64,000 bases of DNA from CAYJLW01 sp964370965 (GTDB taxonomy: Bacteria; Actinomycetota; Acidimicrobiia; UBA2766), in the NCBI GenBank assembly GCA_964370965.1, contig CAYJLW010000003.1:1-64000 (forward strand), written 5' to 3'. The position numbers were made by a program, and so were the translations under genes. The notes beneath the pieces were generated by a model. It ran no database searches. It was not told the origin of the DNA and saw only the letters and a list, made by a program, of their open reading frames with translations. Numbering within the stretch: position 1 is the stretch's first letter; each line of letters opens with the position of its first letter. Below, piece after piece: positions 27,201 through 35,105 of the stretch.

Positions 27201-29918
27201 TTGCTCGAAGAGACGGCGCGGGGCGTCGTGGCGGCCTTCGAGGACTTCCGCCGGGACCACCTCGGCGGGGCGAACTGGCAACAGGGGGGCCGCAATGGCC
27301 TCTTCGGCGTGATCATGGACGGCCTCGACGACGTCATCCTGGAGGTGGACGAGCGGATCCTCGGTGCCGGGGGTTCCGTGGCGGACGCCGTGGAGGTCCT
27401 GCGAGGCGAGCTCGCCCGGGTCCAGGAAGGGGTCCTGGGCGAGGGCGGTCCCGTGGAGAGGCTCCGCGAGGTCGAGGACCGGATCTTCGCCGGACTGCAC
27501 GACCGGGTCTCGGAGGTCCGGGAACGACTCGACACGTTCGTCGAGGAGGTCCGCGCGCAGGCGGACGAGTACCTCGCCGTCGCCCGGGCCGAGGAGCTCG
27601 ACCGGGCCGCCGCGCTGCGTGACTGGGGGGAGCGCGCGGCGGAGGGCCTCTATGACGCCCTCCTGGAGCAAAACCCCGTCATCCGCGCCCTCCGTGACGC
27701 CGTGGCCGCCGGGGAAGGCTTCACGTCGGACCTCCGGGGCCGGGTCCTCGACGGCGTCGAGGAGGCCGTCTACGGCGTGTTCGACTGGTTCTTCAAGTGC
27801 TACCCGGCGGTGGAGAACCCCGACGGGTGGGAGCCGGCGTTCTGCCTGTTGGGGCCCACCGTCATGGACAAGATCTGGCAGTGGCAGTTCGACATGGCGA
27901 ACGACTTCGCCGAGCTCGTGTACGGACCCGGCCTGGAGACCCTGCGGGAGAAGGCCGTGCGCATCGTGGGGGTCGTCGACGACTCGATCCTCAGGCCGGT
28001 CCAGGACGAGTGGATCCCCCGCTTCCGGGAGCTCTTCGAGCAGTACTACGCGGGCGACCTGGAGGACCCCGCCGTGGACGAGATCTCCTGGGACGTGAAG
28101 CTCGTCAGCCAGGCGCGCACCAAGGTCGCCGAGGCCGTCGGGCAGCTCCGCGACCTGGACGCCTCCCTTGGCACCCCTCCGGAGTGGTTCGCGGCGCTGG
28201 GGCCGAAGGTGGACGGCCTCCTCGCCGGGCTCGCACAGGGCTCCCGGGCGCCCCTCGACGAGGTCCTGCCCGCTGCCATGGAGGCGAACCTGCAGCGACT
28301 CCTGGACGACGCCGACGCCGCGGGTACCACTGGCGCTCCGCTCACCGGGCCCGCCCTGGCGAACGCCGTGCGCCAGTACCTCCGGACGGCGTCCTGGAGC
28401 GGGGCCTTCGTCGCCCTCGACCGCGTCCCCCTCGGCGGCCCAGAGGTTCCCTTCCTGGGCGAGGCCCCCGGCGGCCTGGTCATCGGCTCGGCCCGGCTGG
28501 CGGAGGGGGGCGGAGACGTCGTCGCCGACCTCACGCAGGACCCCGACGGGGAGACCGCCGGGTCGGTCGTCCTCGTGCGCCCTGTCCCGGACGACCCGGA
28601 CCCGCTCGCCGCCGACGTCGTCGTCCAGCACACGTGGGAGGAGACGACGGTGGGGGCCGCCGAAGGCACGCTGGAGGAGACCGACGGCGCCGTCGTCCTG
28701 GAGGCGCGTGGTCCCTGCACCTTGGGGGCCCGCGATCTCCTGGCGCCCTTCGGCCGCCGGATCGAGGGCGACTTCCGGTGCGTGTGGAGGTTCGACGACG
28801 CCGGCCGCGTCCTCGGCACCGACGTCCTCTACTACTACGACGAGGAGAACTACGACGTGTGGGACGAGCGCGCCGTCGGCTACCCGGCGGGCCGCCTCAC
28901 CGTCTCGCCCGGCTACCCGGGCGTGTCGGCCACCCCGGACCTCGCCCTGGAGGTGGAGTCATTGATGGCTGATCCGGGCCCGGAGGACGGCCGGCCCTAC
29001 GGGGTGCTCGCCGGTGCCGTCAACGTTCCCGGTCGCGGAGTGCTGCTCGCCGACGTCCGCCAGAACCTGGACGAGCCTGTGGAGGGCACCCTGGCGTTCG
29101 CCTGGCTCCACGGCGGCAGCGTCTTCGTGGTGGCGGCGGAGGGCTGGAGGCCGACGACGACGGGCTTCGACCGCGACTACCGGGCCTTCGCCGCCGACAC
29201 GGACTGCGTCCTCTACGAGTACCACCCGCTCACGAAGGTGCTGGAGCGCAGGGAGTTCGGCACCCTCGGGTGCGAGTGGTACTACGAGGGCGAGGCCCGC
29301 GCTGTGAGCCTGTACCTCGACAACCATTCCGTGCCGGGCTGGGAGGACGTGGAGGAGGCCGACGCCCGGAGCCTGTGGTTCTCGACGGACATGCCCGCGG
29401 GGCGCGCCCCGGCGGACCTGCTGTCGCTCCTCGTCGGCAACGAGGCGCACTTCGACACCCTCACCTGGCAGGCCGTGGGGTCCGTGACGGGGACGCTGCG
29501 GGACCCGGACACCTCGGCGCCCCAGGGGTGGCTGGACTTCCGGGGCGCGGGCTTCGACGGCGACGGCGTCGAGTTCCGGCCTTGGCAAGGTGCCCTCACC
29601 TACACGAGCCGCCAAGTCGCGCCTGGGAGTCTCGACGTCGTGCGCCTCACGGAGCCCGGGGAGGTCCGTGTCGACGTCCTTTCCGAGGGGGACGTGAAGG
29701 AGACGACCTGGGAGGGCGCCTGTCGTCACACGCGGCTCACGCTCACGATCCCGCCCCGTGAGAGCGACCTCGGCCCGGTGCCCTGCACCCTCACGCTCTT
29801 TACCGAGGGCGGCGTCACCACCGTGGACTTCGAGAGCGTGGTCGACGACGGTGTCGTCCTCGGGGCCCGGGACGCGGTTCCCGGGGCCCTCAACGTCCTC
29901 CTGCGCGTTCCCAGGTAG
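21276..29918 (+). CDS. Giant secreted protein: WD40-like propeller blades, PKD domains, long helical region
   Basis: A protein of 2880 residues. An N-terminal signal peptide (residues 1-31, ending TPALA) follows GGAGGAG and the ATG at 21276. Residues about 40-790 contain 12 blade-like units with the PD40/TolB-like pattern DGRxVAFxSxASNL...DVFVRD. Two PKD domains (WDFGDGATA twice, about 793-885 and 889-975) interrupt unit 12, whose second half resumes at ADDTNGRPDVYV. Two more units follow, then a third PKD-like domain (WSFGDGTSL, about 1128-1225). Residues about 1390-2380 are mostly amphipathic helix with repeated IRDEV/LRDEV-type segments. The last 490 residues look beta-rich with paired cysteines. 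No enzyme motif is seen. It is probably an extracellular or surface protein; adhesion or binding is inference. Confidence 0.85.
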   Translation: MRAKRLGRRVATAGLAAVVVAGLATPALAEGTGSVRGPGPVRQSVSTDRPPAGPTMTGSQVRVSSDGRFVAFSSRASLMSGAPSGGVYVRALDTDALELVSVGFDGGDGGRASSPDISGDGRYVVFESSSDSLVRGDFNGTGDVFVRDRFQATTSLVSVAPDGTGANGWSGDPEISGDGRHVVFASGASNLARGAVYGSSGVYVADLDPDGDGDLAEGRPRIKLVPGGAGDPSGGGGGEEGGGSGSANPAISADGRFVAFESWVDGIVAGDTNGQQDVFVADLDLDTVSLVSAGWQPGAGEPERAPADGGSANAHLSDDGSRVVFDSSATNLVADGDAVAPDTWIRDVFVRDLPGGATWRVSTSLGGGGAADDSYALALSDDGSRALLRSAAPDLVFGDWNWGDDVFAAGVDGGVVRVSASATGLDADDASEEGDLSGNALVVAFSSRASNLTGGSGDEGWVPDTNEAVDVFVREGVPGTGAVTVASRAAAGWAMELIPWLHADYLADGVVFGVSGDGRLVFFNSSASNLDAADTEPAPNALDMYVHDRDTDEDGVLDEPGATSTRYLPVTEGGDETGILSMGLDVSADGRYVVFTSPSPGIVPEDTDNKSDVFLRDTVGGTTRQVSSSYDGRQSGEPTAEARISANGAYVAFATEEHYVLGNQDYNYAPDVFRYDTATGTNILVSTFGVTGRFAPPAGAPDPYDGSGLDVSDDGTVVFGTGSPYVLPGSGDGSLSTQVARGDGGGPVTLVSATASGAPANGDSSAPLISADGSTIAYTSEADDLKRPRGEVGDATLRAVISASVTSGAAPLAVSFGSEGSGDPDDPGGVMTAFAWDFGDGATAEGQSASHTYAGAGLYVASLTVRDVGGAEATATTIVAVSGAAAGGANSPPVAVIVAAGTTGEVPLRVDFAAGGSGDPDGGPVSYAWDFGDGATAVGGTASHEYTASGAYTVRLLVLDDEGTVDGDTETVVVWPPGPASADDTNGRPDVYVNRSGAHVLATGGVNADRGSWGATSMTPDGDLVTFATDAENLAPNDTNGIADVYVGGTGADGNESALVHANSCGEAGDGLGARWEAQTGFLTEDGQEVAFASDAANLDDYRVHGGAVPANGGPRAVNVYVADLTVPQRPVAAFTGTAEYDHDELTWEPRANGTFQFSASRTCGRVSNLLWSFGDGTSLSGGAAEAEDVIHAFPGPGRYEMSLMVTFADGATDVMTAVVVVPGGEPGWSLLAGGVARVPERVTGNQGTPGYFDGGLTRLRQALFGAGWWSAGVRVTHEHAGTLGASRQGRLHAALSDGRGEAVYEFASATREWRVAQREFPTAEFEEDPDGAQGGRVTLAGDCEVAGVPAGAPLAVAPLLQRRRGTCVWTFEELAGQKRFALTVTNPADGSLLVDVPVSQVVATTEADLHVIRHDPAWRDLEDRVVDATWAGVAVPLRAGVQRAIGALDVQREKLTAERARRVGVNREWREGWLGRIEGWQAQFDDVSTLARDWLEPKIRNAVQSASEWINDDLIPSLQALPPHAGDVVQEAVATLTDWLPFGIGEWLADGAGTLVQVVVSLLTEHILVPFSQLLTNWGGSFQDYFAAMPPGLRLPEVVEYALQPLYGIRDPGTGELVAPGLDTIRDGWQAVEDTLVGLLSMLPDWVNVGGSKLCDEGPGPLVPCADQSMGLRDWLVWAVDKVGDGIQAGLTGFEIYLMESVMWKMGYTQRSFEAYQDYLWIEHNFELWKARLKKMPGMARVRNVIMPLALARLRGLAEAGSVDLMTGLQDALQKASAEADGEAALLTARLQWQVAAEAVKLEDGAATVGIRGARDDLMALVEDGEGEIGGLLSWAEAWARSLLAEPRLAVAAEAAAAFDVADGALVGIRDEVVVGTEALRDEVRALPGNPDLLAGIREAVTPVEEGLDATHDALDGLRDEVAGGREAFLAEMDRIRRELLVLRDASRGLVWLGWQLVIVLYDRAAKGVAHAAWLLEETARGVVAAFEDFRRDHLGGANWQQGGRNGLFGVIMDGLDDVILEVDERILGAGGSVADAVEVLRGELARVQEGVLGEGGPVERLREVEDRIFAGLHDRVSEVRERLDTFVEEVRAQADEYLAVARAEELDRAAALRDWGERAAEGLYDALLEQNPVIRALRDAVAAGEGFTSDLRGRVLDGVEEAVYGVFDWFFKCYPAVENPDGWEPAFCLLGPTVMDKIWQWQFDMANDFAELVYGPGLETLREKAVRIVGVVDDSILRPVQDEWIPRFRELFEQYYAGDLEDPAVDEISWDVKLVSQARTKVAEAVGQLRDLDASLGTPPEWFAALGPKVDGLLAGLAQGSRAPLDEVLPAAMEANLQRLLDDADAAGTTGAPLTGPALANAVRQYLRTASWSGAFVALDRVPLGGPEVPFLGEAPGGLVIGSARLAEGGGDVVADLTQDPDGETAGSVVLVRPVPDDPDPLAADVVVQHTWEETTVGAAEGTLEETDGAVVLEARGPCTLGARDLLAPFGRRIEGDFRCVWRFDDAGRVLGTDVLYYYDEENYDVWDERAVGYPAGRLTVSPGYPGVSATPDLALEVESLMADPGPEDGRPYGVLAGAVNVPGRGVLLADVRQNLDEPVEGTLAFAWLHGGSVFVVAAEGWRPTTTGFDRDYRAFAADTDCVLYEYHPLTKVLERREFGTLGCEWYYEGEARAVSLYLDNHSVPGWEDVEEADARSLWFSTDMPAGRAPADLLSLLVGNEAHFDTLTWQAVGSVTGTLRDPDTSAPQGWLDFRGAGFDGDGVEFRPWQGALTYTSRQVAPGSLDVVRLTEPGEVRVDVLSEGDVKETTWEGACRHTRLTLTIPPRESDLGPVPCTLTLFTEGGVTTVDFESVVDDGVVLGARDAVPGALNVLLRVPR

Positions 29919-29989
29919 GGGCGGCGGGGGCGGGCGCCTCGGCCTCGGCCCGCCTCGCCCGGGCGGTCGTCCCATGCGTGTCCGCGGCG

Positions 29990-30013
29990 GCACCCGGGGA
30001 GCCGCCCGGGTGC
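29990..30013. terminator. Hairpin between convergent genes
   Basis: GCACCCGGG and CCCGGGTGC form perfect 9-nt arms around a 6-base loop, in the 128-base gap between two convergent stop codons. A bidirectional terminator without a T tract is likely for this G+C-rich genome. Confidence 0.45.
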
Positions 30014-30046
30014 TCCCCACGACCCTGCCGGCGGGCGGCCCGGCAC

Positions 30047-32587
30047 CTACGTGCGGGCGGCGACGACGGCGGCCTGCAGGGTGCTGGACGTGTCGAGCTT
30101 CGTGCGGGCGCTGCGGAGGTGGTGGCTCACGGTGTGGGTCGTGATGCCGAGCTCGGCGGCGATCTGGGCGTAGGTGAAGCCGCGCAGGACGAGGGCGAGC
30201 GCCTCCCGTTCCCGGGCGGTCAGCGGTCCCTCACCCCGTACGGGGTGAGGGGGTCGGCGTCCGAGGGCGCTGAGGGACGCGGTCGCCCGGGCGGCGACGG
30301 CGTGCATCCCGGCTTCGGTGGCCCGGGTGGCGACGTCTTCGAGGCGATCCGGGGCTCCCCGGTCGCCCGCCCGGCGGAGCGCCTCGCCGGCGGCCCACTC
30401 GCACCACCACCGGTGACGTTCGAAGCGTCCCGACCAGGCGTCCGCTGCCCGCTCGAAGCAGGCGGCGGCGTCACGCGCCCGGGGGGGATCGGCTTCGGCC
30501 AGGAGGGCGACGCCGGCGACCTCGTCGGGGACACCGGCGGTGAAGGGCAAGACCCACATGGTGGGGGACGGCCCGCGGGCGACCATGCCCCGGTCGAGCT
30601 CCACCCAGGCCATGGTGCGCGCCAGGAGCGGCACGAACTCCTCCGTGGGCGCCTCTGCGAGGCCGTCGGCCGCATGCGCTGCCGCCTTCCCGGGCTGTCC
30701 GGCGAGAAACGCCGCCTCCCCCTTCGCCCACGTCAACGCCGTCGACAGGTAGGCGTCCTCGCTCGACGGAATGGCCTGAAGGCGGGCGAGGGCGGCCTCC
30801 GCCTCGCCCGTGTCGGTAAGGACCACCGCGAGGTAGAGCTGTGCGCACTCGGCGGCTGTGCGGTCGCTCCCGGCCTCGGCAAGAGGACTCGCGGCCGCGA
30901 CCACGTCGTCGTAGCGCCCGGCGAGGAGGTCGCACCATGCAACCGCGACCCGGAATCGCTCCCCCCAGCCGGCGTGTCCGCTTCGGAGCGCCTGCGCTGT
31001 CTGCGCGAGGGCCATGTCGCGGCCCCCCTTCAGGTCGCTCACGATGGAGCGTGTCATGACTGCGGTGAGGAAGGCGTCGTAGGCCACCTCGAAGTCCCCC
31101 TCGCCGAGGGCGAGGCGGGCGGCATCTTCCAGGACGGCTCCTCCCGCTGCGTCGCCCGCCCTGAGCATGGCGAGGGCGCGTACGAGCCCGGTGTGCGCCG
31201 CCAGGGCCCGGGGCAAGTGGGCGAGGGCGACCTCCGCCCGGGCGGCGGCGTCCGCCGGCGAAGTCCCGAACCACACCTCCAGGTAGGCGTCCTCGATGCG
31301 CACCCGTGCCTTCGTGTCGGCGTCGAGCTCGTCCAGGCGGGAGAGGAGCTTGTCGATCAGCGCCCGGGCGTCGGCGGCGGCGAGCTGCTGGCGGCGGGCC
31401 CGGGCGCGGACGACGTCGCCCCGGGCCTCCGTCGCGGGGTCCGACCAGGTCTCGCTGTCGAGGAGGGACTCGGCGGCCTCGAATGATCCCGCGTCCACCA
31501 GCGCCCCGCCCGCCCGGACCCGGAGCTCGTCGCCCTCCTCGCCCTCGGCGGAGGCCGCCGCCAGGGCGAGGAGCTCGGCGCGGGTGCCCGACACGGTGGC
31601 CGCCTCCGCAGCGGCGAGCGCTCTGCGCAGGGCGGCCCGCCGCTCCCCGGCGGCGAGGTGGTGGCGGGCGGCCTCGCCCTCGTCGGGGAGACAGCGGGCG
31701 AGGTCTGCGTGCAGCTCACGTGTCTCGCTGTCAGCGCATGCCGCGAGGGCCGCCTCGCCGAGGGTCCCGTGGTGGAGGCGGATCCGGGTGTCGGCCCTCT
31801 CGGCGATTCCGGCGGCGGCGAGCTCCGCGGCGACGTCGGCGTCGAGAGCGGTGTCAGGGAGGGGGCCGCCGGCCAGGCTGAGGAGGGCTGTCCCCCTTCT
31901 GGCTGCTGTGGACAACGCGGCCAGGCGCCGTTGCACGGTGAGGGCGCCCAGCGGCGAGAGTCCCCCGGACTTGTCGATCTCGTGCAGGAGGAGCGGGTTC
32001 CCCCCCGCCTTCGCCGCCAAGGCATCGGCGTCGAGGCCTGCCCGCTGTCGCCAGGCGTTGCGCCCTGATCGGGCACCGTGGCGGTCATGGAGGACGCCTA
32101 CAGAGGCCTCCAGAGAGAGGGCGTCGAGTGCGACCAGCTCGCAGCCCACCCGCTGCGCGGCGGCCAGGGCGCGGGGGGTGCCGGGCTCACAGGTTCGGAT
32201 CGCGGTGACGAGCGCGACGGCGGGGGCGAGATCGACGAGGAGGTCGCGCGTGGCGGCGTCCGCCCATTGGAGGTCGTCGAGGAGGAGTATGCCGCTGCGG
32301 ACTCGTGCCCCCACCCGGGCGAGGACGTCCAGCGGGTCGGAATCCGGGCCTACTGTCGGCCCGAGGAGGCGGGCGAGGGCGGCGTACGGTTCCGACGCCA
32401 TCGTGGCCAGCCCCCCGGCTTCGACGAGGGCGAGGCCCGCCCGCCGGACGGCGTGGCGTACCAGGGTCGTCTTGCCGGCGCCGACCTCCCCTAGGACGAC
32501 CACGGGCCTTGCCGCCGCCATATGGGCGGCGAGCTCGCGCAGTTCCCGCTCGCGCCCGAGGAACACCCGTTCTCCCGTAGCGCTCAT
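30047..32587 (-). CDS. LuxR-family regulator of the LAL type (AAA ATPase, helical repeats, HTH)
   Basis: A protein of 846 residues. It opens with FLGREREL and a Walker A motif (G33-EVGAGKT-T40-T41) and continues with a Walker B/sensor stretch ILLLDDLQWAD near residue 100. A long Ala-rich helical region resembles TPR repeats. The C-terminus is a LuxR HTH: LTAREREALALVLRGFTYAQ followed by IAAELGITTHTVSHHLRSARTKL. LAL regulators sense ligands through the helical part and activate transcription in an ATP-dependent way. It converges on the giant gene and is divergent from the ABC exporter at 32878, which is a possible target. The start is ATG at 32587; no strong ribosome-binding site is visible. 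Confidence 0.85.
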   Translation of the reverse strand: MSATGERVFLGRERELRELAAHMAAARPVVVLGEVGAGKTTLVRHAVRRAGLALVEAGGLATMASEPYAALARLLGPTVGPDSDPLDVLARVGARVRSGILLLDDLQWADAATRDLLVDLAPAVALVTAIRTCEPGTPRALAAAQRVGCELVALDALSLEASVGVLHDRHGARSGRNAWRQRAGLDADALAAKAGGNPLLLHEIDKSGGLSPLGALTVQRRLAALSTAARRGTALLSLAGGPLPDTALDADVAAELAAAGIAERADTRIRLHHGTLGEAALAACADSETRELHADLARCLPDEGEAARHHLAAGERRAALRRALAAAEAATVSGTRAELLALAAASAEGEEGDELRVRAGGALVDAGSFEAAESLLDSETWSDPATEARGDVVRARARRQQLAAADARALIDKLLSRLDELDADTKARVRIEDAYLEVWFGTSPADAAARAEVALAHLPRALAAHTGLVRALAMLRAGDAAGGAVLEDAARLALGEGDFEVAYDAFLTAVMTRSIVSDLKGGRDMALAQTAQALRSGHAGWGERFRVAVAWCDLLAGRYDDVVAAASPLAEAGSDRTAAECAQLYLAVVLTDTGEAEAALARLQAIPSSEDAYLSTALTWAKGEAAFLAGQPGKAAAHAADGLAEAPTEEFVPLLARTMAWVELDRGMVARGPSPTMWVLPFTAGVPDEVAGVALLAEADPPRARDAAACFERAADAWSGRFERHRWWCEWAAGEALRRAGDRGAPDRLEDVATRATEAGMHAVAARATASLSALGRRPPHPVRGEGPLTAREREALALVLRGFTYAQIAAELGITTHTVSHHLRSARTKLDTSSTLQAAVVAART
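30228..30251. repeat. Perfect 24-bp palindrome inside the LAL regulator linker
   Basis: CCCTCACCCCGT is followed immediately by its exact complement ACGGGGTGAGGG. It encodes the linker RPPHPVRGEGP just before the HTH domain. A perfect 24-bp palindrome inside a reading frame is unusual and may be a captured short repeat or a protein-binding site. Confidence 0.6.
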
Positions 32588-32877
32588 GACGCATTCTCGC
32601 GCTATGGGGCGCCGGGCACATCGGTGGTCCGCGCCATCTTCTCCGGCGGGGCACCACCACGCGCCGAGGTCTGTCGCGGGCGCGTGCCCGGGCGTATGCG
32701 GGTGCCGCCGCACGCGCCGACGCGGGGCGACGTCGCGTCGCGCCGCCGGGGGGTCCCCGAGGACGGCGCCGGCGTGTGCCAGCCTGGCAGCCGGTCGACC
32801 GCAGGGGTCCGGTGGCGCAAGACCAATCGACAGACGGCGGAGCGGGCGGGATTGCTCCCGGCGGCCGGGGCCGGGGC

Positions 32878-34218
32878 GTGCCCATCGCCCGCCGCTTCGT
32901 CCTGCGCTCCCCGAGTCGCTTCGCCATCGCCGCCGGCGCCGCCACGGCCGTGGTCGTCCTCGTCGTCCTGCAGCTCTCCATCTACTACGGAGTCACCCGC
33001 TCGATGTCGTGGGTGGAGCGCATCGGGGCGGCCTACTGGGTGGTCCCCGAGGATGCCCAGTTCGTGGGCGCCGACAGGCCCGTGTCCGACGCCGTGCGCG
33101 ACAGGGTCGCCCGGGTCCGCGGGGTCCGTTCCGTGGCCACGGTGCGCTTCAACATCTGCGACGTCGTACCCACGGGGTCGGCGCCCAAGGCCGCCACCTC
33201 CATCTCGTGGCCGGCGGGGACGTTCACGATCCCGACCGCGTCGGGGCGCATGCCCGGGCGCCTCGACGAGGTCGCCATTGACTCGGGCTTCGCCCGGGAG
33301 CACGGCATCGCCCTCGGGGACGGCCTGGAGATCAACAGGGTGGGCCAGCGCCGCATCGCCAAGGTCGTGGGCACGCTGCAGGGCGCGTCCGCACTCATCC
33401 GCCAACTCGTCTTCATCACCGACACCACCGACGCCGCGCTCACCTCAGGAGACCCCGAAGGCCTGGCGGGGGTCACGGCCTCCGCCGAAGGTCTGGGCGA
33501 CCTCGCCGACAAGCTTGCCGCCGCTGCTGCCAGCGAGAAGGCGGCGGGCCTCGCCCTGCGGAACCTCGCCGGGCCCATCGCCGGGCCCGTGAGCCAGCTT
33601 CTCGCCGCTGCCGAGGCCACGCAGGCGGCAGCCGAGGCTGCCGAGAAGAGCCAGGCCGACGTGGCGGCCCTCCGGGACCTCGTGGTTCCCCCGCAGCCGG
33701 GGTACCTCGCCGTCCGCCTCGACCGCGGGGCCGACGCCAACCGGGTCGCGGACGACATGCGGGCGATCCGGGGCGTCGAGATCCTGCCCACGGCGGAGTT
33801 CCACAACAGGCTGAACACGAGCTTCTTCGGCTCCTTCCTCCCCGTCCTCTACGTCGTCGTGGGGGCCGCCGTCGTCGTCGGAGTCCTCATCCTCGGCCTC
33901 ACCCTGTCGAACATGGTGGCCGAGAGCGTCCGGGACTACGCCGTGCTGCGGGCGATCGGCCTCGGTCGCTCGCGGATCCGCCGGGCCGTGCTCGGCCAGG
34001 GCTTCTACCTCGTGTCCGTGGCCTTTGCCGCCGGGATCCTCCTCGGCATCGCGGCGGGCCGCGGTGTGGTCCTCCTCCTGCCCATGATCCCCGTCGCCCT
34101 CGAGCCCGTGGTGTTCGCGGTGGGGGCTGTGGCCGCCACCCTCATGGGGGCGATCGGTTCGCTCCTGCCCATCCGGCGAGTGCAGCGCATCGACCCGGCG
34201 TCGGTGTTCCGTGGTTGA
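32878..34218 (+). CDS. ABC transporter permease, FtsX/MacB type
   Basis: About 446 residues with one N-terminal membrane helix (about 15-37), a large extracytoplasmic domain (about 45-330) and three C-terminal helices. The C-terminal block LTLSNMVAESVRDYAVLRAIGL and LPIRRVQRIDPASVFRG is the FtsX signature. The periplasmic domain has an Ala-rich helical insert (about residues 215-275) likely to be a coiled coil. FtsX/MacB permeases work with a LolD-like ATPase in lipid, lipoprotein or peptide export or as mechanotransducers. The start is uncertain: GTG at 32878 (VPIARRFVLRSPSR) is preferred over upstream GTGs. It overlaps the ATPase gene by eight bases. Confidence 0.82.
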   Translation: MPIARRFVLRSPSRFAIAAGAATAVVVLVVLQLSIYYGVTRSMSWVERIGAAYWVVPEDAQFVGADRPVSDAVRDRVARVRGVRSVATVRFNICDVVPTGSAPKAATSISWPAGTFTIPTASGRMPGRLDEVAIDSGFAREHGIALGDGLEINRVGQRRIAKVVGTLQGASALIRQLVFITDTTDAALTSGDPEGLAGVTASAEGLGDLADKLAAAAASEKAAGLALRNLAGPIAGPVSQLLAAAEATQAAAEAAEKSQADVAALRDLVVPPQPGYLAVRLDRGADANRVADDMRAIRGVEILPTAEFHNRLNTSFFGSFLPVLYVVVGAAVVVGVLILGLTLSNMVAESVRDYAVLRAIGLGRSRIRRAVLGQGFYLVSVAFAAGILLGIAAGRGVVLLLPMIPVALEPVVFAVGAVAATLMGAIGSLLPIRRVQRIDPASVFRG

Positions 34219-34915
34219 CGCGGCCGTGCCCGTGCGGGCAGAGGGGCTGCGCCAGTCCTACGGCTCCGGGGACAACCGCTTCCTCGCGCTGTCCGTCGAC
34301 CTCCTCGATGTGAGTGCCGGCGAGATGGTGATGCTCGAAGGCCCGTCGGGTTCGGGCAAGACCACGCTGATCTCGATCCTGGGGACGCTGCTGCGACCCG
34401 ACGACGGCCGCCTCTGGGTGGCGGGCCGCGAGGTCGACTGGGGCGACGCCCGCACGCTCGAGCGGCTCCGCAGCCGGGAGGTCGGCTTCATCTTCCAGGC
34501 CTTCAACCTGCTCTCGCCCCTCACCGTGCGTGAGAACGTAGAAGTCGCGCTGAACGCGGCGGACGTGAGGGGCCGGGCGGCGAAGGCCGCCGCCCTCGCC
34601 GCCCTCGACGAGGTCGGTCTCGCCAACCGGGCCGGTGACCGGGTGAACGTCCTCTCCGGCGGGGAGATGCAGCGGGTGGCGATCGCCCGGGCACTCGTGT
34701 CCGGGCCGGCGATCATCCTCGCCGACGAACCGACGGCGAACCTCGACACCGAACGCGGCCTTGCCGTGGGCGCCACGCTCGCCGAGTTGGCGGCAGGCGG
34801 TCGGGCGGTGATCGTGGCCACCCACGACGTTCGCCTGGAGCGCTTCGCCACCCGCCGCCTCCGCATGGTCGACGGCCGCATCGAGAACCGCGCGGCGCCG
34901 CCGGGGGGCTCGTAG
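34211..34915 (+). CDS. ABC transporter ATP-binding protein, LolD/MacB type
   Basis: A protein of 234 residues. The Walker A motif GPSGSGKTT is at 44-52, the Q-loop follows in FIFQAFNLLSPLTV, the signature is LSGGEMQR and Walker B is IILADEPTANLD. It pairs with the FtsX-like permease upstream, which its GTG start overlaps. No periplasmic adaptor gene is next to it. Confidence 0.9.
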   Translation: MVDAAVPVRAEGLRQSYGSGDNRFLALSVDLLDVSAGEMVMLEGPSGSGKTTLISILGTLLRPDDGRLWVAGREVDWGDARTLERLRSREVGFIFQAFNLLSPLTVRENVEVALNAADVRGRAAKAAALAALDEVGLANRAGDRVNVLSGGEMQRVAIARALVSGPAIILADEPTANLDTERGLAVGATLAELAAGGRAVIVATHDVRLERFATRRLRMVDGRIENRAAPPGGS

Positions 34916-34942
34916 TCGCGTCGGGCCGCCGGGGGACTGCGG

Positions 34943-34990
34943 CAAAGTGATGTTGTTGTCCCGGTATTCCGTGGATTCGGCATCACTTTG
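34943..34990. repeat. 48-bp dispersed palindromic repeat, copy 1
   Basis: The ends CAAAGTGATG and CATCACTTTG are exact inverted repeats and flank a core with CCGGTATTCCG. Two further 48-bp copies lie at 45079-45126 and 45181-45228. An extra half-site CATCACTTTG is at 35000-35009. The element lies between the ABC exporter and pabB. Confidence 0.75.
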
Positions 34991-35105
34991 GGGGGTGGGC
35001 ATCACTTTGGCGGCGGGCGGCGGGCGGCGGGCGGCGGGTCCGGGACAGGCGCAGAGACGCCGCGGGACTCGGCACGCAGGGTGCCGGTGGTGCACCATTG
35101 CCGCC

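Noticed and set aside
20937..28631. A 2564-codon open frame antisense to the giant protein
   Set aside because: It is Arg/His/Val/Gly-rich with no domain, and arises because the G+C-rich sense codons leave few antisense stops. The sense strand has a signal peptide, repeats and PKD motifs.
21276..32587. Secondary metabolite gene cluster
   Set aside because: LAL regulators often sit in such clusters, but no biosynthetic enzyme is nearby.
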